A program made the position numbers and the translations under genes. Positions 7,742-16,017 of a stretch of 64,000 nt of DNA are shown one piece after another. The DNA comes from Flavobacteriaceae bacterium R38. GTDB taxonomy: Bacteria > Bacteroidota > Bacteroidia > Flavobacteriales > Flavobacteriaceae. The notes below the pieces were generated by a model. The model did not search any database, was not told where the DNA came from, and saw only the letters and a program-made list of their open reading frames with translations. The number at the start of each line of letters is the position of its first letter. Position 1 is the first letter of the stretch. The stretch is from the NCBI GenBank assembly GCA_009901575.1, contig WXYP01000001.1:806001-870000 (forward strand), written 5' to 3'.

Positions 7742-8815
7742 ATGTTAAGCTTAGAGGTTTTCTATAAAAATATAGAAGAGCAATTACAAAAAAAATTGCC
7801 TTTTGTTGTGTATAGCAAGCCAAACGAAAATCAGGTGTCTGCTATTCTTCAAAGTAATAATACACTTAACGAAAGTAAAGATTTTAGAGAAACCGGATTT
7901 GTTTTTGCTCCTTTTGATGACGGAGATACTGTTTTGATTCCTAAAGACTCTTTTTTAAAAACTTTGCTAACTTCTGAAACCGAAAGTTTAACCGTAGAAA
8001 CAGATTTTATATCTGATAAAACCGATGAACAACAACATAAAGAACTGATAAAAAAAGGGATCAATTCAATTAAAAAAGAACAATTTGAAAAGGTCGTATT
8101 ATCGAGAGTAGAAAGAATTAAAAATCACGACATAGATGTCATAGAAAAATACCAGGGATTAGTTTCTATTTACCCTTCTGCTTTTTCGTATTTGTGGTAT
8201 CATCCTAAAGTAGGATTATGGTTAGGAGCAACTCCCGAAACTTTGCTGGAAGTAAAAGAAGATGAGTTTTATACTATGGCACTGGCTGGGACAAAATTAT
8301 TTCAAAATGACTCCGAAATTGTATGGGGAGAAAAAGAAATAGCAGAACAACAAATTGTTACCGATACTATAGTCTCATCATTAAATAATATCGAAGAAAT
8401 ACAGAATTTAAATATTTCTTCGAGAAAAACCGTTAAAGCAGGTAGTCTACTTCATCTAAAGACAGACATTAAAGGAAAAATAGGAACTGCTTCAATAAAA
8501 GAAATTGTTAGCGCACTGCATCCAACACCAGCGGTTTGCGGATTCCCCAGGGAAGAAGCCAGGAGTTTTATCCTTGAAAATGAAAACTATAACCGTTCGT
8601 ATTATACAGGTTTTTTAGGGGAATTGAATATGACATCAGAATCAAGTAGTCAAGAGAGATTCTCCAGTTTATATGTAAACTTAAGATGCATGCAAGTAGA
8701 AGAAACTTGCATTTCCATATATACAGGGGGGGGAATTACCTTAGATAGTCATCCGGAAGCCGAATGGCAGGAAGTTCTTAATAAGACGAGAACGATGAAG
8801 AAAGTAATTTTTTAA
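7742..8815 (+). CDS. menF: Isochorismate synthase (menaquinone-type chorismate-binding enzyme)
   Basis: MenF converts chorismate to isochorismate, the entry step of menaquinone synthesis. The 357 residues contain the chorismate-binding fold with FEKVVLSRVERI, LWLGATPETLLEV, the AGTK motif and the signature HPTPAVCGFPREEA, followed by YYTGFLGE and the closing YTGGGIT. It is shorter than E. coli MenF, as usual for Bacteroidota. It lies 5 bases after the thioesterase and 38 bases before menD, so the three probably share a transcript, with an extra promoter in front of menD. Confidence 0.93.
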   Translation: MLSLEVFYKNIEEQLQKKLPFVVYSKPNENQVSAILQSNNTLNESKDFRETGFVFAPFDDGDTVLIPKDSFLKTLLTSETESLTVETDFISDKTDEQQHKELIKKGINSIKKEQFEKVVLSRVERIKNHDIDVIEKYQGLVSIYPSAFSYLWYHPKVGLWLGATPETLLEVKEDEFYTMALAGTKLFQNDSEIVWGEKEIAEQQIVTDTIVSSLNNIEEIQNLNISSRKTVKAGSLLHLKTDIKGKIGTASIKEIVSALHPTPAVCGFPREEARSFILENENYNRSYYTGFLGELNMTSESSSQERFSSLYVNLRCMQVEETCISIYTGGGITLDSHPEAEWQEVLNKTRTMKKVIF

Positions 8816-8837
8816 GTATAAATACCTGTTAAGTTTG

Positions 8838-8845
8838 TATTTTTG
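8838..8845 (+). promoter_or_regulatory. -7 element before menD
   Basis: TATTTTTG, an exact TAnnTTTG match 8 bases before the menD ATG; initiation here would give a very short leader. It may supplement read-through from menF. Confidence 0.35.
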
Positions 8846-8853
8846 AAATAATT

Positions 8854-10536
8854 ATGAAATACCCAAAAATTCAGCTTGCACAGACAATACTCCAGTTATG
8901 TAAATTATACGAGATAGAACATATTGTCATCTCTCCCGGATCCAGAAATGCACCTCTTACCCTGGGGTTTTATGAAGACGATTTTTTTAAATGTTACAGT
9001 GTAGTAGATGAGCGTTGTGCTGCTTTTTTTGCAATGGGTATAGCTCAGCAAACTAATAAAACAGTAGCTATTGTATGTACTTCAGGCTCTGCATTATTAA
9101 ACTATTATCCGGCGATATCTGAAGCTTTTTATAGTGATATTCCTTTAGCGGTTATTTCGGCAGACAGGCCGTCAAATAAAATTGATATTGGAGATGGCCA
9201 AACCATCAGACAAGAAAATATTTTTTCAAATCATATTCTGTATTCTGCACAATTAAATGAGAGAGCAGATGGTTTTAATGAAAATGAAAAGAAGCTCAAC
9301 AAAGCTTTTGATATGGCAATCCGACAAAAAGGACCAGTACATATTAATGCCCCGTTTGAAGAACCGCTTTATGAATTAACCGATGAATTAACCGTTTTTC
9401 CTAAAAAGATAGTTGTTGACCCAGAAATTGAATCGGCAAACGAAAAGTTCTCTCTTTTTGCGAAAGCATGGAATAAAGCAAAAAAGAAAATGGTTATCGT
9501 GGGAGTTAACGACCCGGACACTATTTCTACAGAATTCATAGAATGGTTAGCTGATGATCCGTCTGTTGTTGTTTTTACAGAAACAACGTCCAATTTTCAT
9601 CATGATCGTTTTTTCCCGGGAATAGATAAAATAATAGCCCCTATTGAAAAAAATGATTTAGAAATAGAAAAACTTCAACCTGAATTACTAATCACGTTAG
9701 GAGGAATGATAGTCTCAAAAAAGATCAAAGCTTTTTTAAGAAAATATCAGCCTGTGCATCATTTTCATATAGATGAAAAAAAGGCATATGACACCTTTTT
9801 TTGTTTACAAGATCATTTTAAAATGACTCCTAATACCTTCTATAAAAAAATAGGCAATCTTCTTGAAAACGTTGAAAGCGATTACAGAAGGTATTGGTTA
9901 CAGGCTAAATTATCAAGACAAAAGAGGCACGATATTTATGTTCATAATATTCCATTCTCAGACTTTTTAACATATCACCATATTATAAAATCTATACCGG
10001 AAAATTATCACGTACAACTAAGCAATAGTTCTACAATTCGTTACACACAACTTTTTGATTTAAAACATAGTTTACAGATTTTTTGTAACAGGGGAACCAG
10101 CGGTATAGATGGTAGCACATCTACTGCTATAGGCGCATCAACAATTAATAAAAAACCAACCTTATTAATAACAGGAGATCTCAGTTTCTTCTATGACAGT
10201 AATGCTTTGTGGAATAATTATATTCCTGATACCTTTAAAATAATAGTTATTAATAATCAAGGAGGAGGGATCTTTAGAATATTACCAGGCCCAAAAAACA
10301 CAGACAAGTTTGACACTTTTTTTGAAACTAAGCACAGTTTGAATGCCAGTTCATTATGTGAGATGTACAATATAGATTACTTAAGAGCAGACAATGAAGA
10401 AACATTAAAAGAAGCACTTTCAGAATTCTTTTCTACTACAAAAAAGCCTAAACTTTTAGAGGTTTTTACTCCAAGGACAGATAATGATGAGATTTTAATT
10501 GATTATTTTATGTTCTTGAATGAAAAAGATAAATAG
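8854..10536 (+). CDS. menD: SEPHCHC synthase (2-succinyl-5-enolpyruvyl-6-hydroxy-3-cyclohexene-1-carboxylate synthase)
   Basis: MenD is a thiamine-diphosphate enzyme that adds the succinyl semialdehyde unit from 2-oxoglutarate to isochorismate. The 560 residues follow the family plan: HIVISPGSRNAPLTLG near the N-terminus, the cofactor-activating Glu in VDERCAAFFAMG, VCTSGSALLNYYPAI, a middle domain, and a C-terminal ThDP domain with GTSGIDGSTSTAIGA and the metal-binding GDLSFFYDSNALW. It follows menF and is 122 bases upstream of cvfB. Confidence 0.97.
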   Translation: MKYPKIQLAQTILQLCKLYEIEHIVISPGSRNAPLTLGFYEDDFFKCYSVVDERCAAFFAMGIAQQTNKTVAIVCTSGSALLNYYPAISEAFYSDIPLAVISADRPSNKIDIGDGQTIRQENIFSNHILYSAQLNERADGFNENEKKLNKAFDMAIRQKGPVHINAPFEEPLYELTDELTVFPKKIVVDPEIESANEKFSLFAKAWNKAKKKMVIVGVNDPDTISTEFIEWLADDPSVVVFTETTSNFHHDRFFPGIDKIIAPIEKNDLEIEKLQPELLITLGGMIVSKKIKAFLRKYQPVHHFHIDEKKAYDTFFCLQDHFKMTPNTFYKKIGNLLENVESDYRRYWLQAKLSRQKRHDIYVHNIPFSDFLTYHHIIKSIPENYHVQLSNSSTIRYTQLFDLKHSLQIFCNRGTSGIDGSTSTAIGASTINKKPTLLITGDLSFFYDSNALWNNYIPDTFKIIVINNQGGGIFRILPGPKNTDKFDTFFETKHSLNASSLCEMYNIDYLRADNEETLKEALSEFFSTTKKPKLLEVFTPRTDNDEILIDYFMFLNEKDK

Positions 10537-10633
10537 AGCTTGAGGCTGATAAAGGTACCAGCTAACGAGTATTTTATTTTCACCTTTGATAAAACTTATT
10601 AAGTAATTTTAAGATACTGAGTTTCTATTTAAC

Positions 10634-10641
10634 TAATTTTG
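10634..10641 (+). promoter_or_regulatory. -7 element of cvfB
   Basis: TAATTTTG, an exact TAnnTTTG match 17 bases before the ATG of the CvfB-like gene. A -33 TTG was not evident. Confidence 0.4.
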
Positions 10642-10658
10642 CATTTTGAATATGTTTT

Positions 10659-11489
10659 ATGATACAATTAGGAGAGTTTAATACCCTGGAAATTTTAAGA
10701 GATACCAGTCCGGGATTGTTTTTAGGAGATAAGGACGGTAATGAAATATTATTACCTAATAAATATGTGCCTGAAAATTTTGAAATAGGAGATTTTATTG
10801 AAGTTTTTTGTTATTTAGACCATGAAGAACGACCTGTTGCAACCAATCTTACTCCGCACGTTATACTAAATGACTTTGCACTTCTAAAAGCGGTATCAGT
10901 CACAAGAATAGGTGCATTTATGGATTGGGGATTAGAAAAGCACTTGTTTGTCCCGTTTAAAGAACAGGCTGCTAAAATGGTAGAAGGGAAATGGTATTTA
11001 ATTTACTGTTATCTTGATGAAGAGACTGATAGGTTGGTAGGATCAAGCAAGACCAACAATTTTATAAGTAATGAAGAACTAACAGTAGAAAGACTTCAGG
11101 AAGTAGATTTAATTGTATCAAGGCATACAGAATTAGGAGAAGAAGTGATTATAAATAAGAAGCACAAAGGGCTTATTTACAAAAATGACTTGAATGAGAA
11201 ATTAAGATTAGGAGAACGTTTAAAGGGGTATGTTCAAAAAATACGGGACGACCATAAAATAGATGTAAGCCTTCAACCAATAGGATATAAGAAAATTGAT
11301 CCTTCAGCAAAAGTTATTCTGGATAAACTCAAAGAAAACAATGGATTTTTAGAACTACACGATAAAAGTCAACCGGAAGAAATTAAGTATATTTTACAAA
11401 TGAGTAAAAAAACGTTTAAAAAAGCTATAGGAGCGCTTTACAAAGAAAAAAGTATTCTCATAAAAGAAGATGGAATTTATCTCAATTAG
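10659..11489 (+). CDS. cvfB: S1-like RNA-binding protein, CvfB/YitL family
   Basis: A 276-residue cytoplasmic protein of the CvfB family, built of several S1-type OB folds and a C-terminal winged helix. Visible signs are the LGDKDGNEILLPNKYVP opening, the typical VSVTRIGAFMDWGL and KHLFVPFKEQ strand pair of the second S1 domain, GLIYKNDL, and the helical tail (FLELHDKSQPEEIKYILQMSKKTFKKAI). In Staphylococcus CvfB affects virulence-factor expression; in Bacteroidota the role is unknown. It is often found near men genes, but a direct role in that pathway is not implied. Confidence 0.88.
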   Translation: MIQLGEFNTLEILRDTSPGLFLGDKDGNEILLPNKYVPENFEIGDFIEVFCYLDHEERPVATNLTPHVILNDFALLKAVSVTRIGAFMDWGLEKHLFVPFKEQAAKMVEGKWYLIYCYLDEETDRLVGSSKTNNFISNEELTVERLQEVDLIVSRHTELGEEVIINKKHKGLIYKNDLNEKLRLGERLKGYVQKIRDDHKIDVSLQPIGYKKIDPSAKVILDKLKENNGFLELHDKSQPEEIKYILQMSKKTFKKAIGALYKEKSILIKEDGIYLN

Positions 11490-11523
11490 CAATTAAAACT
11501 TATTACTGAATATTTCCCAAAAC

Positions 11524-11982
11524 TTATTTGGCTTTCATGAGCTTTAGAGGCGATAAATCAATATTGTCTTTACCTTGTTCAATAAGAATATTTGCTGCCC
11601 ATGCTACAGCTTCATCAAGCGAATAAAAATCTGAAATTGGCAGAGGGCAAAAAAGCTTTTCTACATTTAAAAAACGCTTCCCTAATTTATTGTAATGAAC
11701 AATGCCAATAGATTTCAGGTTCTTGTATTTGTTTTTAATTTTAATCCAATCTAAAGGTTTTACAGAATACGAATTAACCCTGTTAGAGAGATATACCAAA
11801 TCAGTATGATCACCATAAAAATCTTCAGCTATATGCAAAAATTCTTGTACGTTTTTATAGCCTATAGTATAGCCTTCAGTATACTCAGATATCAGAATAT
11901 TTGACAAGAAATAAACATTGCCAAAATCAAAAGAATGCCGAACAAAATTATTGTTCGCAAAGCGAGATTGCTCAAATTTCAT
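11524..11982 (-). CDS. Conserved hypothetical protein, STAS/SpoIIAA-like fold possible
   Basis: A 152-residue soluble protein with no signal peptide or membrane segment, oriented against the surrounding men genes. The pattern of alternating strands and helices (VYFLSNILISEYTEGYTIGY, LVYLSNRVNSYSV, SIGIVHYN, a Phe/Leu-rich 'FLNVEKLF' strand, and a closing helix DEAVAWAANIL) resembles small STAS/SEC14-like proteins of Bacteroidota. I cannot name a function. It lies between cvfB and menB and has its own upstream region. Confidence 0.65.
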   Translation of the reverse strand: MKFEQSRFANNNFVRHSFDFGNVYFLSNILISEYTEGYTIGYKNVQEFLHIAEDFYGDHTDLVYLSNRVNSYSVKPLDWIKIKNKYKNLKSIGIVHYNKLGKRFLNVEKLFCPLPISDFYSLDEAVAWAANILIEQGKDNIDLSPLKLMKAK

Positions 11983-12139
11983 AGGGGGAACCTTGAGTTA
12001 TTTATCAAAGATGTATATTTTTATATTTCCCGGAAAATAATTGTATCAATTTTAGATAAAATGCCACTAAATATAGATATAAGATCAAAGAAAAAAATTA
12101 AATAATTATTTTTGATATCATTTAAGAAATCATAAAGCG

Positions 12140-12147
12140 TATTTTTG
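12140..12147 (+). promoter_or_regulatory. -7 element of menB
   Basis: TATTTTTG, an exact TAnnTTTG match, 20 bases before the menB ATG. A TTTG at 12111-12114 lies 25 bases upstream, somewhat farther than the usual 17-23. Confidence 0.4.
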
Positions 12148-12167
12148 TATAAAATTCATAATAAATA

Positions 12168-13010
12168 ATGAGTAAAGCTACCTGGAAAACAGTTAAAGAA
12201 TATCAAGATATAACCTATAAAAAATCTGGCGGAGTTGCCAGAATTGCTTTTAACAGGCCTAATGTCAGAAATGCTTTTAGACCTAAAACGGTAGGAGAAC
12301 TTTTTGAAGCTTTATTAGATGCCAGGGAAGACACCGGAATAGGAGTTGTTTTACTCTCTGCAGAAGGACCTTCAACAAAAGACGGAGTTTATTCTTTTTG
12401 TAGTGGAGGAGATCAAAATGCAAGAGGACATCAGGGATATGTTGATGATGATGGAATGCCCAGGTTGAATATTCTTGAAGTGCAGCGTTTGATTAGATTT
12501 ATGCCTAAAGTTGTGATTGCAGTAGTTCCCGGTTGGGCAGTTGGTGGGGGGCATAGCTTACATACGGTTTGTGATTTGACATTGGCGAGTAAAGAGCATG
12601 CAATTTTTAAACAAACCGATGCAGATGTTACTAGTTTTGATGGAGGATATGGCTCTGCTTATTTAGCGAAAATGGTAGGTCAGAAAAGAGCTCGTGAGAT
12701 TTTCTTTTTAGGAAGAAATTATTCTGCTCAGGATGCTTTTGAGATGGGAATGGTTAATGCGGTGATACCTCATGAAGAACTTGAAGATACAGCTTACCAA
12801 TGGGCGCAAGAAATACTTGAAAAATCCCCAACATCTATTAAAATGCTTAAATTTGCATTTAATGCTACAGATGATGGTATGGTAGGGCAACAAGTCTTTG
12901 CCGGAGAAGCAACCCGATTAGCTTATATGACTGATGAAGCAAAAGAAGGTAGAAATGCATTTTTGGAAAAGAGAAAACCTGATTTTAAAAATATAAAGTG
13001 GATTCCTTAA
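12168..13010 (+). CDS. menB: 1,4-dihydroxy-2-naphthoyl-CoA synthase
   Basis: MenB is a crotonase-fold enzyme that cyclises o-succinylbenzoyl-CoA to DHNA-CoA. The 280 residues show the crotonase hallmarks: FNRPNVRNAFRPKTVGEL, the oxyanion-hole loop FCSGGDQNARG, VVPGWAVGGGHSLHTVCDLT and SFDGGYGSAYLAKMVGQKRA, which carries the active-site Asp/Tyr region typical of MenB. Family length is about 270-285. It is followed after 12 bases by a SPOR-like protein and then menA without a gap, so these three form an operon. Confidence 0.97.
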   Translation: MSKATWKTVKEYQDITYKKSGGVARIAFNRPNVRNAFRPKTVGELFEALLDAREDTGIGVVLLSAEGPSTKDGVYSFCSGGDQNARGHQGYVDDDGMPRLNILEVQRLIRFMPKVVIAVVPGWAVGGGHSLHTVCDLTLASKEHAIFKQTDADVTSFDGGYGSAYLAKMVGQKRAREIFFLGRNYSAQDAFEMGMVNAVIPHEELEDTAYQWAQEILEKSPTSIKMLKFAFNATDDGMVGQQVFAGEATRLAYMTDEAKEGRNAFLEKRKPDFKNIKWIP

Positions 13011-13022
13011 ACAGTTATTCAA

Positions 13023-13631
13023 ATGCCATTTATAGAAGAAGATAATTTACTGGACTTATACAAGAAGATTGATAAATCGGAGGCCAATAATTTAAGGCTT
13101 CAGGATCAAATTTACTTTAAGAATAAAGAGGTTTCCAAAAGTATGAAACAACGTAATATTTTTGGAATTGTTGGAATCATTTGTATAGTTGTCTGTGCAA
13201 TTGTAATATCTTTTTCGTTAGGGGTTAGAAATACCGTTAATAATTTAAAAACGACGAGCGAAGACAAGGTTATAATTCCTATAGATAGTATCGAGTCTCT
13301 AAAAAATAAAGTACGGACACTAGAAGATAAAAATGAAAACCTGAATGCTGTCAGAGAATTTTATCTCGCAAAAAATTTATTAGATAGCAAGAAAGTTTAT
13401 GCTGTACAGATGAGTGCTATAGAAAAAACTCACCTTTCTTTATTGCCATTATCTTTTAGCAATCTGAAATTGATTAAAAATAATGAGTATTTATCGCTTT
13501 CATTAGGAGCATTTGAAACGTTAAAAGAAGCTCAGAATTTTAGGTATGAATTAGTTAAAGCAGGATTCGATGAGATTTTTATAATTTCATATGCAGAAGG
13601 GAAACGAATTCAGATAGAAGAACCTTATTAA
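13023..13631 (+). CDS. Membrane-anchored coiled-coil protein with SPOR-like C-terminal domain
   Basis: A 202-residue protein with a cytoplasmic N-terminus, one membrane helix (residues ~46-66, IFGIVGIICIVVCAIVISFS), a short coiled coil (SIESLKNKVRTLEDKNENL) and a C-terminal segment (VYAVQMSAIEK ... LSLGAFETLKEAQNFRYELVKAGF) that matches the strand-helix plan of SPOR peptidoglycan-binding domains. It lies between menB and menA and its TAA abuts the menA ATG, so it is translationally linked to them, but its role in menaquinone synthesis is doubtful. I would expect it at the cell envelope. Confidence 0.7.
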   Translation: MPFIEEDNLLDLYKKIDKSEANNLRLQDQIYFKNKEVSKSMKQRNIFGIVGIICIVVCAIVISFSLGVRNTVNNLKTTSEDKVIIPIDSIESLKNKVRTLEDKNENLNAVREFYLAKNLLDSKKVYAVQMSAIEKTHLSLLPLSFSNLKLIKNNEYLSLSLGAFETLKEAQNFRYELVKAGFDEIFIISYAEGKRIQIEEPY

Positions 13632-14531
13632 ATGACTAAAACTGGTGCCTGGCTATCTGCCGCTAGATTGCGTACATTACCATTATCTATTTCAGGAATA
13701 ATTGTTGGAGGCGGATTAGCTTCTTCTCAAGGCTATTTTGACCTTATAATTTTTTTACTTTCTCTTTTAACTACTATTGGATTCCAGGTATTATCTAACT
13801 TCTCAAATGATTATGGAGACGGGGTAAAAGGAACAGATAATGACGATAGAATAGGACCAGAACGCGCTATACAAAGCGGAATGATTTCTCCCCGGGAAAT
13901 GAAAAGAGCGATGCTCATAACTACCATCATTACATTGGTGATATCGATTTTCCTTATCTACAGGTCTTTTGGAACAGAGCATTTGATATACTTTTTTATT
14001 TTCTTTTTATTAGGAATAGCCGCTATTGCTGCTGCTATAAAGTATACTGTTGGGAATTCTGCTTATGGATATCAAGGATTGGGCGATGTATTTGTCTTTA
14101 TATTTTTTGGTTTGGTTAGCGTAGTTGGATCATACTTTTTATACACAAAAACATTGGATTTGATTATTTTCCTGCCAGCAATAAGTATAGGCTTATTAAG
14201 TGTTGCTGTTTTGAATCTTAACAATATGAGAGACAGGGAAAGTGATGCAAGAGCAGGTAAAAATACATTGGTAGTTAAAATGGGAGGGAATCTTGCCAGA
14301 AAATACCATTATATTATTGTTATTACTGCGATGATATCTAGTATAATTTATTCTATCTTTACCAAACAACAGATCAAAATTACCAACTTAATGTATATTA
14401 TCGCTTTTATTCCTTTGATTATTCATTTGGTAAAAGTCTATAATACAACAGATATGAAAGAGTTAGATCCGGAATTAAAAAAAGTTGCTTTGTCAACGTT
14501 CTTATTTTCAATTCTATTCGCTCTTAGTTGA
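13632..14531 (+). CDS. menA: 1,4-dihydroxy-2-naphthoate polyprenyltransferase
   Basis: MenA is the membrane prenyltransferase that attaches the polyprenyl chain to 1,4-dihydroxy-2-naphthoate. It has about eight hydrophobic helices and both Asp-rich motifs that bind Mg-diphosphate: NDYGDGVKGTDNDDR in the first half and NNMRDRESDARAGKNT in the second. The N-terminal WLSAARLRTLPLSISG is typical of the UbiA/MenA family. The ATG follows the previous stop with no intervening base. The final methylation by MenG/UbiE is not encoded here. Confidence 0.96.
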   Translation: MTKTGAWLSAARLRTLPLSISGIIVGGGLASSQGYFDLIIFLLSLLTTIGFQVLSNFSNDYGDGVKGTDNDDRIGPERAIQSGMISPREMKRAMLITTIITLVISIFLIYRSFGTEHLIYFFIFFLLGIAAIAAAIKYTVGNSAYGYQGLGDVFVFIFFGLVSVVGSYFLYTKTLDLIIFLPAISIGLLSVAVLNLNNMRDRESDARAGKNTLVVKMGGNLARKYHYIIVITAMISSIIYSIFTKQQIKITNLMYIIAFIPLIIHLVKVYNTTDMKELDPELKKVALSTFLFSILFALS

Positions 14532-14585
14532 TATTTTTTTTGTAGCTTTATTTCTGAGTATTAATGTTAAATAAACTAAACTGAT

Positions 14586-15347
14586 TTGAACGACGCCATC
14601 AAAATACTTATAGTAGAAGATAATGTAATTATTGCAGATGATATGCAGACGATGCTGGAGGATATCGGCTATGAGATAGTAGGTAATGTTATCGATTTTG
14701 AGCAGGCAGAGAAAGTTTTAAGTCAGAATTATGTTGATTTGGTTTTAATAGACATAATACTGGCTTCAGATAAAACAGGAATAGATTTAGGACAGCATAT
14801 AAGAGACAATTACAATCTGCCCTTTATTTTTGTGACTTCAAATTCTGATAAAGCTACAGTAGAGATTGCAAAAAAGGTTAAACCTAATGGATATTTGGTA
14901 AAACCCTTTGAACAGGAAGATTTATTTACCTCCATAGAAATTGCACTCTCCAGCTTTAGTTACGAAGCAGAACAAGCCAAACAGACTAAAAGTGTTGTTA
15001 GCGAGCAAGATAAAACAAATGTGAAAAATGCAGTATTAAAGGATTCTATCTTTGTTAAAAAGAATAATCTATACTACAGAATTCAATTTGATGATATACA
15101 TTTTATTAAAGCAGATAATGTTTATCTGGAAATAAACACTAAAGAAAAGAAGTTCCTGGTTAGATCTGCATTAAAGGATTATCTTGAAAAACTACCTCCT
15201 AACAACTTCTATAGGGCTCATAAATCTTATATTATTAATTTATCTCACATACAGGCTGTAAATAGTAAAGATATTATGATTAAAGATGAATTAATACCTA
15301 TCTCTAAAGATTTCAGGGAATTCATCTTATCCAGCTTAAATTCTTAG
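14586..15347 (+). CDS. LytTR-family response regulator
   Basis: This 253-residue regulator has a receiver domain (residues ~5-125; phospho-acceptor D56 in LVLIDIIL, conserved acidic pair E11-D12, Lys in VKPF) joined by a Gln/Lys-rich linker to a LytTR DNA-binding domain (~150-250: DDIHFIKADNVYLEI ... FYRAHKSYIINLSHIQAV). The start is TTG at 14586 (MNDAIKILIVEDN), as no in-frame ATG suits. LytTR domains bind pairs of ~9-bp sites about 21-22 bp apart. Three such pairs lie in the gap between this gene and the sensor kinase at 16161, its probable partner. See the corresponding regulatory entries. Confidence 0.92.
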   Translation: MNDAIKILIVEDNVIIADDMQTMLEDIGYEIVGNVIDFEQAEKVLSQNYVDLVLIDIILASDKTGIDLGQHIRDNYNLPFIFVTSNSDKATVEIAKKVKPNGYLVKPFEQEDLFTSIEIALSSFSYEAEQAKQTKSVVSEQDKTNVKNAVLKDSIFVKKNNLYYRIQFDDIHFIKADNVYLEINTKEKKFLVRSALKDYLEKLPPNNFYRAHKSYIINLSHIQAVNSKDIMIKDELIPISKDFREFILSSLNS

Positions 15348-15375
15348 AAAAGTTATTAACAACATATTAACAGCT

Positions 15376-15442
15376 TTTCACCACAAGAAAAATCACATTC
15401 ACAACAATCTTTTTATTTTATGTTTTTGGGAATATATATTTA
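15376..15442 (+). promoter_or_regulatory. Promoter 1 of the LytTR locus: paired half-sites plus -7 element
   Basis: Half-sites TTTTCACCACA (ACCACA at 15380-15385) and TTCACAACA (ACAACA at 15401-15406) are 21 bp apart. The -7-like TATATTTA starts at 15435, exactly 34 bp after the second ACAACA. An alternative -7-like TGTATTTG lies at 15446-15453. The geometry matches promoters 2 and 3. Confidence 0.6.
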
Positions 15443-15448
15443 CATTGT

Positions 15449-15550
15449 ATTTGTTGAGAGACAAATCTTTGGAAAAGGTCCCAAATGTTATTATTGATAT
15501 ATAACCAACCAAAAAACGCTTTAAGGAACAAAACTTAAAGCGTTTTTTAT
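15449..15550 (+). ncRNA. Candidate small RNA 1 (~100 nt) of the LytTR locus
   Basis: From the likely start after the -7 element near 15442 to the T-run of a strong hairpin is about 100 nt with no good open frame. A small internal hairpin, TTTGG/CCAAA around 15469-15485, precedes the terminator. Existence is inferred from promoter plus terminator only; the segment could also be a short peptide transcript (a 17-codon frame begins at 15485). Confidence 0.5.
15511..15548 (+). terminator. Strong intrinsic terminator of candidate sRNA 1
   Basis: A perfect 15-bp inverted repeat, AAAAAACGCTTTAAG / CTTAAAGCGTTTTTT, with the 8-base loop GAACAAAA and a T-rich end. The response regulator gene stops 160 bases earlier, so the hairpin fits better as the end of a separate short transcript than as that gene's own terminator, although it may serve both. 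Confidence 0.8.
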
Positions 15551-15630
15551 TATATCCTTTTTTTAACTTGTATCTTCCTCATTATTAGTTGCTAAATGAT
15601 TCATTAAGCTTAAAAAATACAGTTTATCCC

Positions 15631-15698
15631 TTTTCACAACATAAATATGCACTTATACAACAAAAATTTCATTGTAAGCTGTAAATGAGATATGTTTG
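15631..15698 (+). promoter_or_regulatory. Promoter 2 of the LytTR locus: paired half-sites plus -7 element
   Basis: Half-sites TTTTCACAACA (ACAACA at 15636-15641) and TTATACAACA (15657-15662) are 21 bp apart. A perfect -7 element TATGTTTG starts at 15691, 34 bp after the second ACAACA. A TTG at 15672-15674 lies 16 bases before the -7 element. Confidence 0.65.
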
Positions 15699-15704
15699 AA
15701 GTGT

Positions 15705-15805
15705 GAAAATATTTATTTGATAGTGTTATTAATTCCCAGATCTCAATTTTGTTATTTAATGTTTAAAACAAGCCCCGAGTCCCTACTTTTCGGGGCTTGT
15801 TTTTT
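15705..15805 (+). ncRNA. Candidate small RNA 2 (~100 nt) of the LytTR locus
   Basis: The segment from just after TATGTTTG to the T-run of a second GC-rich terminator is again about 100 nt. It shows no sequence similarity to candidate 1 beyond the promoter and the terminator design, and has no convincing coding frame (a 17-codon frame from 15759 merely runs through the terminator). Confidence 0.5.
15765..15803 (+). terminator. Strong intrinsic terminator of candidate sRNA 2
   Basis: A perfect 14-bp inverted repeat, AAAACAAGCCCCGA / TCGGGGCTTGTTTT, with loop GTCCCTACTTT and a T7 tail. It is isolated in an AT-rich gap, more than 400 bases from the nearest upstream stop codon. Confidence 0.85.
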
Positions 15806-15949
15806 TATCTAATAGATTAGTCTCATTAAATTCCCCCTCAACATTATAAAATTATAAGCTAGATAAGCTTAAGAGGTTACACCTAAGTCGTAACTAAATG
15901 TGAATAAAAAAATAGCAGATAATTGTATAGTTAAAGGCAGTTTTAACTT

Positions 15950-16017
15950 TTTACGCAACAAAAAAAACGAGTTACACAACAAAAATTTAACATTAAAATA
16001 TAAATATTATACGTTTA
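15950..16017 (+). promoter_or_regulatory. Promoter 3 of the LytTR locus, reading into the sensor kinase
   Basis: Half-sites TTACGCAACA (GCAACA at 15955-15960) and TTACACAACA (15976-15981) are 21 bp apart and the -7-like TACGTTTA starts at 16010, again 34 bp after the second half-site. No terminator follows, so transcription would enter the kinase gene after a leader of about 137 nt, which contains a small TTCAGA/TCTGAA hairpin at 16122-16138. Confidence 0.6.

Noticed and set aside
15485-15538. 17-codon frames in both candidate small RNAs (15485 and 15759)
   Set aside because: Both run into the terminator stems and have no coding signature; they are probably chance frames, though a peptide cannot be fully excluded.
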